A program made the position numbers and the translations under genes. Below, piece after piece: positions 1 to 12,925 of a DNA stretch of 64,000 nt (within the stretch, counting starts at the first letter, position 1; each line of letters starts with the position of its first letter). Origin of the DNA: Cynocephalus volans (Eukaryota; Chordata; Mammalia; Dermoptera; Cynocephalidae); assembly GCF_027409185.1 (NCBI RefSeq), contig NC_084467.1, positions 17,102,501 through 17,166,500 of the forward strand. The letters run 5' to 3'. Below the pieces are notes generated by a model. It was not told the DNA's origin and did not search any database. It was given only the letters and a program-made list of their open reading frames with translations.

Positions 1-1316
1 GAATTTAGGTATATGAGGGGACTTCAAAAAGCTCATGGAAAATATAGTTAAAAAGATAATACAGGGCCGGCCCCATGGCTCACTCGGGGCCACAGGATAG
101 TGGCTGAGCAGGAATTCAGACCAAACCTGGACCTGTCTGACTCCACTGCCCATATTTTAACCACAGTGGAGGGTCCCCAGTTGAAGCCACCAGAGCTGTG
201 GTAGCATAAATGCAGGAAGGACTGATTATAAGTGGGGACTCAGGGAGGGCTTCCTGTAGGAGGTGTCATTCCCATCCAGCCTAGAGACATGGGGAGCATC
301 ACAGTGGGAAGTAGTGGGAGGCATCCAGGAGGAGGAGCCCTTGAGGCCAAGGCACAGAGGCTGACAGATTTAGCCCTGTCCACAACTTCCCTTGCCAGCC
401 CCTTGACTCCTCCCAGCCATAGGACTTTCCTAATTCTTCTCTTTTTACCTACTTACTCTTGGGTTATGTCCTCTCTCTTTATCCCCCAGTCATTCAGTCA
501 TATGTTCTTTCATCTATATATTCATTCATCCTTTTGTTAATTAATTCATCCATCCACTCACTTAGCATGAATTGAGCACCAAATCTGCTCCAGGGCATTG
601 AAGCCTGAGTGATGCTGTCCTTAGTATTGGTGGTGAGCGCTTCCACCACACTCAGTTCAGGTCCCATGAGCAACCCCTGCGACGTGTCTTCCCTCTCAAA
701 CACGCCCAGAGGAGAACACACCCTTACATCACCTGTAACTTATTAGAAAAAACGTGGAGATAGTCCTGACTCCCGGGCACCCCCTGCTGGCAGTTTGTAA
801 CACTACAACCTGGGCTGGAGAGGGCCAGCATGGCTCTGGGAAGGGGCTGCTCTGGGTGCCCCGTTCGCGCCTCCTTCACTGCAACTTTTGCCTGCAAATC
901 CATTTTAGGGGCTTCTGAGGGTGGGGTTCTTGTTAGAAGTGTTCAATACCCTTGCCTCTGCCAGGCCTAAGCCAAAGGCCAGAGTAAGAAGCAGTGAGAG
1001 AGAGGTGTGAGTGTTGTATTGGGGAGGGATGTGTGCTCTATAATGTGTGTGCACATGATGTATGTGTGTTCTGTGGTGGTATGTGTGTGAGGGGTGTGTA
1101 TATGGGGGTGCCAGGGTACAAATTCTGACGTTGAGCTTGTACATCATGCTCTGGGCATGATGGAGAGGTGCATGTGGGTAAATCTTACTGGCACACACTA
1201 GGTGTTCTCTGGGTGTACGTGTGGGAGGCTGGGCATGCAGCCTTCTCACACTTAGGTGGGGCGACTCTGAGGCATTGGCTCCCAGTCGGATTCCAGTAGG
1301 ACGGGGCTCCGGTTAT
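1..1316. other. Intergenic, no gene recognised
   Basis: No exon with splice signals or conserved domain is visible. The stretch has a SINE head near 63-92, TTCA-rich sequence near 490-570 and a TG-rich stretch near 1010-1110. The open frames are short and without similarity that I recognise. Confidence 0.6.
63..92 (+). mobile_element. 5' fragment of tRNA-Ile-derived SINE
   Basis: The first 30 bases match the head of the abundant SINE of this window (GGGCCGGCC then ATGGCTCACTCGG, which contains box A). The rest of the element is not recognisable, so it is truncated or badly diverged. Confidence 0.6.
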
Positions 1317-1774
1317 AAATTAATGTGCCCTGTCGAGCCCCAATCAGGCTAACATCCGACTTTTCATCACAGACCCTAAAAGCCAGAAAGGAATGGGATG
1401 ATATATTCAAAATACTAAAAGACAGAGATTGTCAGCCAAGAATACTTTAACCTGCAAGGCTATCCTTCTGAAAATAAGGGCAAATAGTATATTATTCAGA
1501 CAAACAAAAACTGTGGGAGTTCACCACCACATGACCACACTTACAAGAAATTCTCAAGGGAGTACTAGGTTTGGTTCCTGAAAAATAACTAGCACTGCCA
1601 TAAAAACCCAAGAAAAATCTAAACCCACTAGTATAATAAAAATGGCATTCATGAAGAGAAAACAAACAAAAAGGCTATCAACAACCCAAAGAACCAACAA
1701 ATACAGAAAACAAACAGTAAATCAGAAAGAAAGGAACAAAAGACACCTAAGACAACCAAACAACAATCAATACA

Positions 1775-4700
1775 ATGCTAGGAGTAAATCAACACTTTTC
1801 AATAACAACTCTTCATGTAAAAGGCTTAAATTCCCCAATCAAAAGACACAGACTGGCTGACTGGATTAAAAAGGAGGACCCAACTATATGCTGCCTTCAA
1901 GAGACCCACCTCACCCATAAAGACTCACATAGACTAAGAGTGAAAGGATGGAAAAAGATTTACCATGCAAACAGAAAAGAAAAACGAGCTGGAGTAGCTA
2001 TTCTTATATCTGACAAAGTAGACTGTAAACTAAAAACCATAAAAAGAGACAATGAGGGACACTACGTAATGATAAAAGGATTGATCCATCAAGAAGACAT
2101 AACAATCATAAATATGTACGTACCCAATGTTGGAGCAGCCAGATTTATAAAACAAACTCTATTAGATCTAAAGAAGGAAATAGACACTAATACAATAATA
2201 GCAGGGGACATGAACACCCCACTGTCAATATTGGACAGATCATCGAGGCAAAGAATCAGCAGAGAAACACAAGATCTAAACAATACTCTAGACCAATTGG
2301 GCTGGGCAGATATCTACAGAACATTCCATCCAACAACCTCAGAATATCCATTCTTCTCATCAGCACATGGATCATTCTCAAGGATAGATCACATATTAGG
2401 TCACAAATCAAGTCTCAAAAAATTCCAAAAAATTGGAATTATCCCATGTATTTTCTCAGACCATAATGGATTAAAACTAGAAATCAACAACAAATGAAAT
2501 TCTGGAAACTATACAAACACATGGAAATTAAACAGCATTCTACTTAATGACATATGGGTCCAAGAAGAAATCAAGCAGGAAATCAAAAAATTTATTGAAA
2601 CTAATGAAAATAATGATACATCATACCAAAACCTGCGGGATACTGCAAAAGCAGTACTAAGGGGGAAATTTATTGCATTAAATGCTCACCTCAGAAGAAT
2701 GGAAAGATGGCAAGTGAACAACCTAACACTTCACCTTAAAGATCTAGAAAAACAAGAACAATCCAAGCCTAAAGTTAGCAGATGGAAAGAAATCATTAAG
2801 ATCAGAGCAGAACTTAATGAAATTGAAACTCAAAAAACAATACAAAAGATCAATGAATCAAAAAGTTGGTTTTTTGAAAAGATAAAATTGACAAACCATT
2901 AGCATGGCTAACAAAAAAAAAGAAGAGAGAAGATTCAAATAACAAAAATTAGAAATGAAAAATGTGATACTACAACTGATTCATCTGAAATACAAGGAAT
3001 CATTAGAGACTACTATAAACAACTATGCGCCAACAAGTTTGAAAATCTGGATGAAATTGATAAATTTCTGGACACACACAAGCTCTCAAAACTGAGCCAT
3101 GAAGATGTAGAAAATCTGAAAAGACCAATAACAATAAAGGAGATTGAAGCTGTTATCAGCAAGCTCCCAACAAAGAAAAGCCCAGGACCAGATGGATTCA
3201 CAGCAGAATTTTACCAAACATTCAATGAGGAATTGACACTGATTCTTTACAAACTATTCCAAAAGATTGGAACAGACGCTAATCCTCTAAACTCATTCTT
3301 TGAAGCAAACATCATCCTGATACCAAAGCCAGGTAAAGATATAACCAAAAAAGAAAACTACAGGCCGATATCCTTGATGAATATAGATGCAAAAATCCTC
3401 ACTAAAATTCTAGCAAACAGAATACAGCAACACATACATAAAATTATTCACCACGATCAAGTGGGATTCATCCCAGGGATGCAAAGTTGGTTCAACATAT
3501 GCAAATCAATAAATGTGATACACCATATTAATAAAATCAAACACAAGGACCATATGATCATCTCTATAGATGCTGAAAAAGAATTTGATAAAATTCAACA
3601 CTCATTCATGACAAAGACCCTCTATAAGTTAGGTATAGATGCAAATTATCTCAACATAATTAAAGCCCTATATGATAAACCCACTGCACATATCATCCTA
3701 AATGGGGAAAAGCTGAAAGCTTTTCCTTTAAGAACAGGAACTAGACAAGGATGCCCACTCTCACCACTCCTATTCAACATAGTGTTGGAAGTACTAGCCA
3801 GAGCAATCAGAGAAGAGAAGGAAATAAAGGGCATCCAGATTGGAAAAGATGAAGGCAAACTGTCCCTGTCTGCAGATGACATGATCCTATATCTCGAACA
3901 GCCGAAAGCTTGTACAAAAAAACTCTTGGAGGTGATAAAGGATTTCAGCACAGTAGCAGGATACAAAATCAACACACAAAAATCAGTAGCATTTCTTTTC
4001 TCCAATAGTGAACATGTAGAACGAGAAATAAAGAAAGCCTGCCCATTTACAATAGCCACCAAAAAAATAAAATACTTAGGAATTGAGTTAACCAAGGAGG
4101 TGAAAATTCTCTATCATGAGAACTACAAACCACTGCTGAGAGAAATTAGAGAAGATACAAGAAGATGGAAAGATATCCCATGCTCTTGGATTGGAAGAAT
4201 CAACATAGTGAAAATGTCCATACTACCCAAAGTGATATACAAATTCAATGCAATCCCCATCAAAATTCCAATGACATTTTCCTCAGAAATGGAAAGAATT
4301 ATCCAGACATTTATATGGAATAACAAAAGACCACACATAGCCAAAGCAACGCTGGGCAAAAAAAATAAAGCTGGAGGCATAACACTACTTGACTTTAAAC
4401 TATACTACAAAGCTATAATAACGAAAACAGTCCAGTACTGGCATAAAAACAGACACACCGATCAATGGAATAGAATAGGGAATCCAGAAATCAACCCTCA
4501 CACCTACAGCCATCTGATCTTTGACAAAGACAACAATCCTATACACTGGGGAAGAGACTGCCTCTTTAGCAAATGTTGCTGGGAGAATTGGATATCAATA
4601 TGCAGGAGAATGAAACTAGACCCATACCTTTCACCATACACTAAAGTCAACTCAAAATCGATTAAAGAATTAGATATACACCCTGAAACAATAAAACTTC

Positions 4701-5599
4701 TTAAAGAAAACATAGGAGAGACACTTCAGGAAATAGGACTGGACACAGACTTCATGAATATGACCCCAAAAGCACGGGCAACCAAAGGAAAAATAAACAA
4801 TTGTGATTATATCAAACTAAAGAGCTTCCGCACAGCAAAAGAAACAATTAACAGAGTTAAAAGACAACCAACAGAGTGGGAGAAAATATTTGCAAAATAT
4901 ACATCTGACAAAGGATTAATATCCAGAATATACAAGGAACTCAAACAACTTTACAAGAAAAAAACAAGCAACCCAATTAAAAAATAGGCAAAAGAGCTAA
5001 GTAGGCATTTCTCTAAGGAAGATATACAAATGGCCAACGGACATATGAAAAAATGCTCAACATCACTCAGCATCCGGGAAATGCAAATCAAAACTACACT
5101 GAGATACCATCTCACCCCAGTTAGGATGGCTAAAATCCAAAAGACTCTGAACAATAAATGCTGGCAAGGTTGTGGAGAAAAAGGAACTCTCATACATTGT
5201 TGGTGGGACTGCAAAATGGTGCAGCCTCTATGGAAAATGGTATGGAGGTTCCTCAAACAATTGCAGATAGCTCTGCCATATGACCCAGCTATCCCAGTGC
5301 TGGGAATTTACCCAGAGGAATGGAAATCATCAAGTCAAAGGTATACCTGTTCCCCAGTGTTCATCGCAGCACTCTTTACAATAGCCAAGAGTTGGAACCA
5401 GCCCAAATGTCCATCATTGGATGAGTGGATACTGAAAATGTGGTATATATACACAATGGAATACTACTCAGCTATAAAAACGAATGAAATACTGCCATTT
5501 GCAACAACATGGATGGACCTTGAGAGAATTATATTAAGTGAAACGAGTCAGGCACAGAAAGAGAAATACCACATGTTTTCACTTATTGGTGGGTGCTAA
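1775..5599 (+). pseudogene. L1 ORF2 (endonuclease-reverse transcriptase), disrupted
   Basis: ORF2p nicks target DNA and reverse-transcribes L1 RNA. The apurinic-endonuclease domain is open at 1775-2497 (240 codons, with QETH, AGDMN and SDHNG-type motifs) and then meets a stop. A fragmented stretch follows to about 3230. The reverse transcriptase and downstream region are open at 3233-4987 (584 codons); the catalytic motif reads SADD at 3869-3880, where many L1s have FADD. The C-terminal part, with a CX3CX7HX4C zinc-like motif near 5160-5215, lies in another open segment at 5030-5599. The stops and frame changes make this copy non-autonomous. Confidence 0.9.
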
Positions 5600-5618
5600 A
5601 AATAAATAAAGAAATTCA

Positions 5619-5642
5619 CACACACACACACACACACACACA
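5619..5642. repeat. (CA)n microsatellite in L1 3' UTR
   Basis: About twelve CA units directly downstream of the L1 ORF2 stop, followed by a G-rich tract. Confidence 0.9.
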
Positions 5643-5843
5643 AAACCAGGCCGGGGGGGGGGAGAAGACATAACAACTACAATTCCTTGAAGTTGATACG
5701 ACAAGCAAACAGAAAGGACATTGTTGGGTGGGAGGGGGGAGAGGGAGGAGGGAGGGAGGTTTCGGTAATGGGCCACAATAATCAACCACATTGTATATCG
5801 ACAAAATAAAATTAAGGAAAAAAAAAAATTAATGTGCCCTGTC

Positions 5844-5960
5844 TTCGTTTCCTTCCTTCCCTCACTCACTTCCCCACTCCTACCTACACTTCTCTGGGTC
5901 ACCTCCCAAATAAACTACTTGCACTCAGATCCTGTCTCAGAGTCTGTTCCTGGGACATTG
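5844..5960 (+). mobile_element. Probable MaLR-type LTR 3' fragment
   Basis: The text around AAATAAACTACTTGCACTCA with a following CTGTCTCAGAGTCTG resembles the polyadenylation end of ancient mammalian MaLR LTRs. The L1 at 1335-5825 inserted into or beside it. The family is recalled by eye and not aligned. Confidence 0.4.
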
Positions 5961-6170
5961 GAGGATGCAACCCAAGGGGAGAGGCCAACGCTCTGGAGTT
6001 GGCAGAGCACGAAGATGGCCTGAGCCTGACTGCACAGTGTCGTCACTGTGCTGCTAAATTAACCAGCTGGTGATTGTACCACCCCCCAACCCTCACTTTC
6101 TGCTTAGGTGAGAAAACCCTTACCATTTAAGGATCTTTTAACAGAACCATCTGTTACTTGTGGCTGAAAG

Positions 6171-6276
6171 CTTTTTTGTTGTTGTTTATTTTGGCACCTG
6201 GTCAGTATGGGGATCCGAGCCCTTGACCTTGGTGTTATAACACCACGCTCTAATCAACTAAGCTAACTGGCCAGCT
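6171..6276 (-). mobile_element. tRNA-Ile-derived SINE monomer
   Basis: In the minus direction the copy reads GGCCAGTTAGCTTAGTTGAT, then the anticodon-arm remnant, then the box B region, ending in an A-rich tail that appears here as T-rich text at 6171-6192. Confidence 0.85.
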
Positions 6277-7427
6277 GCATCTTTCTAAGAATATAGCAAC
6301 ACAGCACTCTACAGGGGTGCATTGCAGGTGAAGGGCAAGTCGGCAGCCAGGTGCGGCCTAGCCATGGAAGATACAGCTGTGAGTGTGAGTGTGTGTGGCT
6401 GTGTGCACGTCATGTGCATAGACACCTGCATGTGCAAGGCCCTATGGACGGCTGTGCATCTAGGCCACAGAATTGGGTAGGCGTGTTTGTGCACGTCCTG
6501 CCTGGTTTCTCTGTCACTTCTAAATTTTGTCTTTCTTCAACATCTCCCTCATGCTCAGCCCAACTTCTCCAAGACCCCCACTCTGGTGACCTGGACAAGC
6601 TGTGTAGAATTCAACTAGTGTCCCTGATGGTATTGCTGTGCTTCAGACTATTTTCCACTCAGCAGCTAGAAATAGGCTTCAAAACCATAAGTTGAATCAT
6701 GTGGTTCTCTTGTTGAAAACCCTTCAAAGGCCCCCTATTGCCCTGGGGCTCCTATCCTTGGGGGCTTGGACGGTCTCCAGCCCCATCTCTCCCCTCACCT
6801 TCCACAGAAGCTCCAGCCCTCAGATTCATTCCTTGCTGTATCATGGTTGGGCAGGAGCAGGCTGGATTTCCCAAGCAACAGTGACAGCAGGCTTGCAGTG
6901 GGAGATTGGTGGGCGGGAAGAAGAGAGAAACTAGAGTATTTCTCCCCCAACACTCCTCCATGGCTCCCACTGGACAGGCCCAGGGTGGCCCAGCTTCTGC
7001 TAAGTGACCCCAGCTCCTGGGCTCCGGCTACCAGCATTTCTGCCCTCTGTCCAGCCATCCTGGGAGGTAGCGATGGCTAATCTCTGGCTTCCCTCACCTT
7101 CCCTCTTGGCTTCTCAGCACTTTCCTCACCTGGGTAACCAATTCCCTGGATTAAATTTGCTCTGTTTCAAATGCTTGAGATTTCTCCTTTCTGGTTGGAT
7201 CCCGACTGACTCAGGTAGCCTCTTACTTCCGCCCAAGGAGGACACCAGCAGCCTGTGCCGGACACAGCCAATGGAACGGCAGAGACTGAAGCCCAAACCT
7301 TGGGTACGTCTTGCTTCTGAGGCTCCCGCCTCTCAACTTGAAGTCCTGTGAGATTACATTCCCTAATTGTTGAACACAGGCAGGGTTTCCTGTTGCTTGT
7401 GTCTAAAAATATTTAAATTCTGCAAGG

Positions 7428-7512
7428 TGACTGGTTAGCTCAGTTGTTTAGAGTGTGGTGTTACAACATCAAGGTCCAGGGTTCAATTCCCCATATTGGC
7501 CAGCTACTAAAA
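7428..7512 (+). mobile_element. tRNA-Ile-derived SINE monomer (tRNA-like)
   Basis: This copy keeps the D-arm (TTAGCTCAGTTG), the T-arm (GGTTCAATTCCCC) and an acceptor-like end (TATTGGCCA) of a tRNA-Ile, followed by an A-rich tail. A base is missing in the anticodon loop, so it is a SINE and not a tRNA gene. It faces the minus-strand copy at 7540-7646. Confidence 0.85.
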
Positions 7513-7539
7513 AAATAAGGGAACAAAATATTTTAATTC

Positions 7540-7646
7540 TGGTTTTTGTTTTCTTTGTTTTTTGGCAGCTGGCCAATATGGGGACGTGAACCCTGGACCT
7601 TGATGTTATCAGCACTATGCTAATCAACTGAGCTAACCGGCAAGGC
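7540..7646 (-). mobile_element. tRNA-Ile-derived SINE monomer, inverted relative to its neighbour
   Basis: Antisense copy with its T-rich (poly-A complement) end at 7540-7563 and its 5' end near 7646. With the plus copy 30 bases upstream it forms a tail-to-tail inverted pair. Confidence 0.85.
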
Positions 7647-7911
7647 TTGCATCTGAAAATATTTGTATTTTGTGGCAGAGACCTGTAGCTTCCCCCAATA
7701 TCCATGCTCCCTTTCTTCCATGATAAGAGGATTTCTCAATGAGCAGAGGACTGTGCAAAATGAAAACCACATTTCCCTGTGTCCCGGGCAGCCAGGTGAG
7801 ACCATGTGGCAGAAGAGATGTATGCAAATTTCAGGTTTCCTGCTTAAAGATGAAGCTTGCCCTTTCTCCTTTCCTGTCTGGAACAGGGGTGGGGTGGAGG
7901 AGCCATTGCAC

Positions 7912-8152
7912 GCTGCATTCATTTGCTAGAGCTGCCATAACAAAGTACCACGATCCGGGTCACTTAAGCAACAGACATTTATTCTATCACAGTTCTAGAG
8001 GCCAGAAGTTTGAAATCAATGCATCCACATGTTATTCCCTTCCAAGGGCTATGAAGGAACGATTGGTTCCAGGTCTCTCTCCTTGGCTTGTAGATGGCCA
8101 CCTTCCCTTTCTGCTTGTCTCCCTGTGTCCCAATTTCCCCTTTTTATAAGAA
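7912..8152 (-). mobile_element. MaLR (MLT1-like) LTR fragment
   Basis: CATTTGCTAGAGCTGCCATA with CAGTTCTAGAGGCCAGAAGT is the familiar reverse complement of an ancient MaLR-class LTR. The subfamily cannot be named by eye. The 136-codon frame across it is a repeat artefact. Confidence 0.5.
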
Positions 8153-8156
8153 CACC

Positions 8157-8268
8157 AGGGCCGGCCCATGGCTCACTTGGGAGAGTGTGGAGCTGACAAC
8201 ACCAAGTCAAGAGTTAAGATCCCCTTACCGGTCATCTTTATTAAAAAAAACAAATTAAAAAAAATAAA
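8157..8268 (+). mobile_element. tRNA-Ile-derived SINE, young subtype
   Basis: Starts GGGCCGGCCCATGGCTCACT, continues with GACAACACCAAGTCAA and ends CTTACCGGTCATCTTT followed by A-rich tail. This is the most repeated text of the window. Confidence 0.9.
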
Positions 8269-10689
8269 GACCACTGTGTATGATTCATAGTGAACCTTGG
8301 CATTTTAAAGACTCTGAGAAGTCCTGCAGTAAAGAACCATTTTAACTTTGTTTGACCTTGTACTTCCCAGTCCCATCTGACCTTTCATTCTTTGCTGAGT
8401 GCCTGCGGGGTTCTGTTCTGGGAACTGAGGCCACAGCAGCAAACAAAGCAGACAAAAATCCCTGCCCTGTGGTGCTCCGATCTAGTTAGACCTTTTATCA
8501 GAGACATCTATTAGTGTCCTCTACAATGCTGCTCTTCAGCTGCACCACCCAACGCTGGTGCTGAGCTTTTCTGGGACACGCAGACGGTGTGGCCTCCATA
8601 TGTGCCCTGCATGAATGTCAGGGTCAGCGGTACTTTCAGGGTAGGAAGAAGGCATTTGAAGTGCCCTTTAGCTTCATTCATTCATTGTCTCCTTTTATAA
8701 ATATTGTTGAACACCTACTATGTGCCAGGCTCCCTTCTGGACACTAGAACTTTGAAGATGAATAAGTTAAAGTTTTGTCCCTCATGAGCTTCCTACTGAC
8801 TAGAAATAATGGATACATTCCCCCCACTAAGAAAGACTCCCCAGCTCCCCACCCTACCACTCCTCTGCAGTCCTACCTCGTAATTCCCCGTACTCTCTCA
8901 CCTGGACTTCCAGCTCCATTCAGGAAATAGCTGCCAACCTTCCCTGCCCAATTCCCTCTTACTGCGAGGTTGGGAGAAGGTTCATCTTTAGGAATCTTGC
9001 TCAAGCTGCTGCTAGGCCAGAAACCCCCCAGAAGGTTAGTCAGCAACGCAGCTGTGTCTGTCCACAAGGCCTTGAAGATGAGACCCGACCTGTCTGGGAT
9101 TGTAATGGGACAGCTGGCCTCAGAAGGTTCATCTAACTTTGGAACCAAGCAGAGGGACAGTGTGGCCACATGTCTGTCTGTGGAGCCAACAGGGAGGCTG
9201 GGACTTGCTCCAGATCACACAGATAAACGTTGGGGAGACTTCTTGTTTGAAGGTCGGGGGGGGGGGGCCCTTCCTGCACCCTTGGGTTACCCTCTACAAG
9301 GCCAAGTACTAACAAACCAGGAGGCCTTGAGCTACTCCAGGCTTTCTCTGGGTCATCATTTCCCCATCTGTCAGGTAGAAGAGGTCGGATCAGATCATCT
9401 TCAGGCCTGTCTCATTTAGACATTCTGCAGGGCAGTCTGGGAGTATCTGCCCTGCCCTTCTGTCTCCCTAGCCACCTCCTGGCCCCTCCCTCTTTCTTCC
9501 TCAGCTCGGGGTCTGGGGAAAGGCTCTGAGCTTCAAAGCTGACCAAATAAACATGACCAGGCCCAGAGGGACAGGGGGTCATGGAGGGCATGGCTATTTT
9601 TACCACAGTTTGAAGGACGATCACAGCTGCATCTGTTGTGTTCACACACTTCCCATGGGTCCAGGTGACTGGAGTGGCAGACATCACTGCGGGGGTGATA
9701 AGAGGGGCTACGTCCCAGCTGCATGCCTGACTTTCTACCATTGGGGTCTGTTTAATGCAGTCAAGCATTGTCCTCCTCCAAGGCTTCCAAAATGTGGGTG
9801 CCCCAAAAGAAGGCTCTACGCTGAGTCCGAAATACTCTGGTAAGAAGGAGCTTCCTAGAGCATTTGGATGTTGACAAGCGACTAAGATTACTGAGGATGT
9901 CTGAGGAAATTTATCACACACCTACAAGATGCAGGGCCCTGGGCTGGGAGGGTGTTTACAACAGTCAGCAAGGATGTGCTAAGGTTTTTTCACAAATTAG
10001 TGTGAATGAAGTTCATTGATTTAGTGCCAGATTTACTTATTTGCTGTACAGTTTACTGTAGTTAACACCTCACAGATATGATCCCAGGTGTTGTTCTATC
10101 TTAAAAATACACCCTGATCCCGCCTGTATCTCTCCATTTCTGTCTCCACAATCTCAGGCCAAGCCCCTCTACCCATGCTTTACCCAGGTGTCTAACGCTG
10201 CTCCAGCTGGTCCCCTCACTCTCACCCTTACAGTCCTCCTCCAGCACCCAGGTCTTTCCCCTACTTAATCACCTCCCCCTCAAACCCCTGGCTTTTTCCT
10301 TATGCTTAGAAGAAAGACCCAGTACCTAATCATTCTGACCCACAAAGAGGACCTACAGGGTCTGGCCCTCACCTATGTCTGTCTCATTTCTTGCTTTCTT
10401 TCATTCACACTTGTGCTCTCTCTCTCTCTCTAAATTTGGATTTCAGGTAGCAGGACTGGATTCATCATAATCCTCAGTCCATGACATACTCTCATCATGG
10501 AAACCTGAAAAGGGATCTTAGTCCACTCATGGGCCACTTTAGATATGTAACAGTTATTTTAAGGAACTGACTCAGCATCTTCCAGTATAATGACAGGGAT
10601 GAATCTGAAAAGCATTAAGCTAAGCACAAGATGCCCAGAAACAAAAGGTACCTACTGACTATTGCATTAAAGATTCTAAAACTTTCTGC
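8269..10689. other. Intergenic, old repeats only
   Basis: MIR or L2-like text is visible near 8690-8780 (CACCTACTATGTGCCAGGC) and probably near 10110-10430, with a short (CT)n at 10420-10432. No exon or RNA gene is recognised. The frames at 8970-9419 and 9412-9921 show no domain. Confidence 0.5.
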
Positions 10690-10890
10690 ATAAAGATTCT
10701 GGAAAAGGTAAGACTACAGTGAGAAAAAGTGGATCACTGGTTGCCAGGGGCCTGGTGTGAGGGTGGCATAGAATGTGACAAGGCAGAAGAGAAATTTTAG
10801 GAGTAATGAAAATGTTCTATATCATGATTATGGTGGTGGTTATAGGACTGTATATGTTTGTCAAAAGTCATTAAATTTTACAGTGAAACT
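10690..10890 (+). mobile_element. Ancient L1M-type 3' fragment
   Basis: The text GATCACTGGTTGCCAGGGGC through AATGTTCTATATCATGATTA and GACTGTATATGTTTGTCAAA is typical of old mammalian L1 3' ends. Confidence 0.55.
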
Positions 10891-10982
10891 GTAACCAAAC
10901 AGGGCCCACTGCCCAATGCACAGCAAGCCAAATATTGACACCGTTCTTTGCAGCAGAGAAAAAATTTCATTTGCAAGGCAGC

Positions 10983-11403
10983 TGTAGTGGATTGAATTAT
11001 GTCAGCCCAAAACTCCCTGAAGTTTCTATTGTGTCCCCCAAGTTTTCTGTATTAGAAACAGCCCCCACTGTGGCTGTTAAGAGTGTGGCAAATCCTATTA
11101 TGGTAATTGAAAGGTGGAACGTTGAAGAGCTGATTGGGTTGCAGGAACTTGCAGAAGTGAATGGATTAAAACTGGTGGTCGGAGGCATGGTTCTGAGGGC
11201 TTTAAGAGAGGAAGAGAGTCTGTCTCTCTCTGCTCTCTCTACTTCCACCATCTTGCAATATGAGTCCCCTGGGTCACTGTTGCCACCACCAGATGGACTT
11301 TGGACTTCTCAGGCTCAGATATTGTCAGCAATAAATTTAACTTTCTTTATATATCACCCAGTTCAGTGTACTTTCTTATAAGCAACAAAAGCGGACTAAT
11401 ACA
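10983..11403 (+). mobile_element. MaLR LTR (MLT1/MST-like), near full length
   Basis: Begins TGTAGTGGATTGAATTATGT and ends GCGGACTAATACA, with AATAAA-like polyadenylation text near 11330. This matches the layout of ERVL-MaLR LTRs (TG...CA, about 400 bp). The 148-codon open frame inside it is not a gene. Confidence 0.75.
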
Positions 11404-12199
11404 GCAGCCAAGTGAGAAGATGGGAGAAATAAATCTCAGATCTGCCTTCCCAACAGTGGGAAAGAAGGGACATTTATGGGGAAGTGGTTGTAGGTGGTGC
11501 TAGGTGTGGGGGGGTATTGATTGGATAAAGGGTTTGAGGAAGTTCTTCAGTAATCTCCACAGTGCAAGCTGTCTGCATGCCTCTCTGTGGGCTACATGTT
11601 TAAAAAATGTTGGCATTAGCACGATCTGGAGGTGGTGTTTTCAGCCCTCTGTCATCAAACGGTCACCCATCAGACATTGTGAGCGCTCTGTAGAGAGGTC
11701 TTTGGGCTCAAGCAGTTTAGACCAGTTTGTGCTGGGCCAAGCTAACTCCAACAGTCTTGAAAAACACCTTAGGCAAACAGTCATGATTTCTGCAACAGAG
11801 GCTTTATCTTAAAAGGCAGGTAGGAAACAACAGAGTGAGAGGTTAATTATGACAATTTACTGAAAGAAGGAAGCAGTTTAAACAGGGAATACATTGTAAC
11901 TGAAAAGTCACCACTTATAGAACCTGGTGAATTTTATTGGACATAAATTAACCTTCAACAAAGCCAAAACGAAAACTGCCAAGACAAAGCTAGAACCTCT
12001 AGTAACATCTAATCTATCCCCCTGTCACAGACCTCAGACTTCAGCCAACTATCACCTGGAATACTATGTTTATCATGCCTTTGCTTCTCTTTTTATATAG
12101 TTTTATCCACCTATTCATCTTCCTTAGAAAGTGTATTTAAACATTTTAGTCATTTTTAATTCTTTAAAAAGTGTATTAACTGCATTTAATCTTCTGGAA

Positions 12200-12480
12200 C
12201 CTACTTTTTTTCCCCTCCTTAATTTGTATTCCTACAAATTATCTACATTGTGACATGTCACTGTGATTCATTCTTTTTGACTGCTGATTTACAGTCTACT
12301 GTGTGAATAAACTACACCTCTTCATCTATTTGCCTCAATGGACATTAAAGTGGCTACTGAGGACTGAGGACAGGGCTGCCGTGAACATTCTTGTCCATGT
12401 CCTCTGGGGTGCATGTGCAAGGCTTTCTCATGGGTGTACATCCAGCAGTGGACTGCTGGATCGCATGTGAATTCAGCTTT
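12200..12480 (+). mobile_element. Probable old L1 3' fragment
   Basis: Text around GGACATTAAAGTGGCTACTG and CAGTGGACTGCTGGATCGCA resembles the 3' region of old L1M elements. Recognition by eye only. Confidence 0.4.
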
Positions 12481-12639
12481 GGGAGTCTCCTCTTCTCTCA
12501 CCTCACCTCCCACCTCTCTCCACTTTGACTACTTAGCAGCAGCCACAATGGCCTCCCTTTTCTTGAACAAGCCAAGCTCATTCCAGCCTCCAGAGCTCTG
12601 CATCTGCTTTTCCTTCAGGGCTTCCCATGGCTGGCTCTT

Positions 12640-12925
12640 ACTTATCGTTCAGGATTCAATCAAATATGAGCCCCTCAGCACTAATGTCTCTTTCCCTCTC
12701 CCCATCTAAATGAATTACACCCATTCCTGCCCCAAACACTCATGTTTCATCCTCTTCACAGCACCTAACACAACCACAATCAGAAATACCCTTCTTTTGG
12801 GTTGATTTGTCATTGTCTCCCCCACTAGACTCAAGCTCCAGGAGGGCTGGGACCATGTATTGTTCAAGGCTGTGTCCCCTAGAACAGTGAGTATTACATA
12901 CAGACAGAAAGTGCTCAACATTATT
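12640..12925 (+). mobile_element. L2 LINE 3' fragment
   Basis: CTCAAGCTCCAGGAGGGCTG, GGACCATGTATTG and the closing GAAAGTGCTCAACATTA match the general pattern of the mammalian L2 3' end. Confidence 0.55.

Larger units (their letters stand above)
1335..5825 (+). mobile_element. L1 retrotransposon, 5'-truncated
   Basis: A sense-strand L1 that begins inside the 3' part of ORF1, then has the inter-ORF spacer, all of ORF2, a 3' UTR with (CA)n and a GGGAGG-rich tract, and an A-rich tail. It is bounded by a perfect 18-bp target-site duplication at 1317-1334 and 5826-5843 (AAATTAATGTGCCCTGTC). The perfect duplication argues for a fairly recent insertion. The same 3' terminus recurs at 26100-26202. 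Confidence 0.95.

Noticed and set aside
3646-4713. Minus-strand frames across the L1
   Set aside because: They are antisense shadows of the reverse transcriptase region of ORF2.
7431-7503. Possible tRNA-Ile gene
   Set aside because: The anticodon arm has lost a base, the acceptor stem does not pair well and an A-rich tail follows. Many similar copies exist in the window, so it is a SINE.
9412-9921. 169-codon minus-strand frame
   Set aside because: No recognised domain, no splice or promoter context, and open frames of this size are common in the GC-rich local sequence.
10935-11381. 148-codon plus-strand frame
   Set aside because: It lies inside a MaLR LTR and has no start context or domain.
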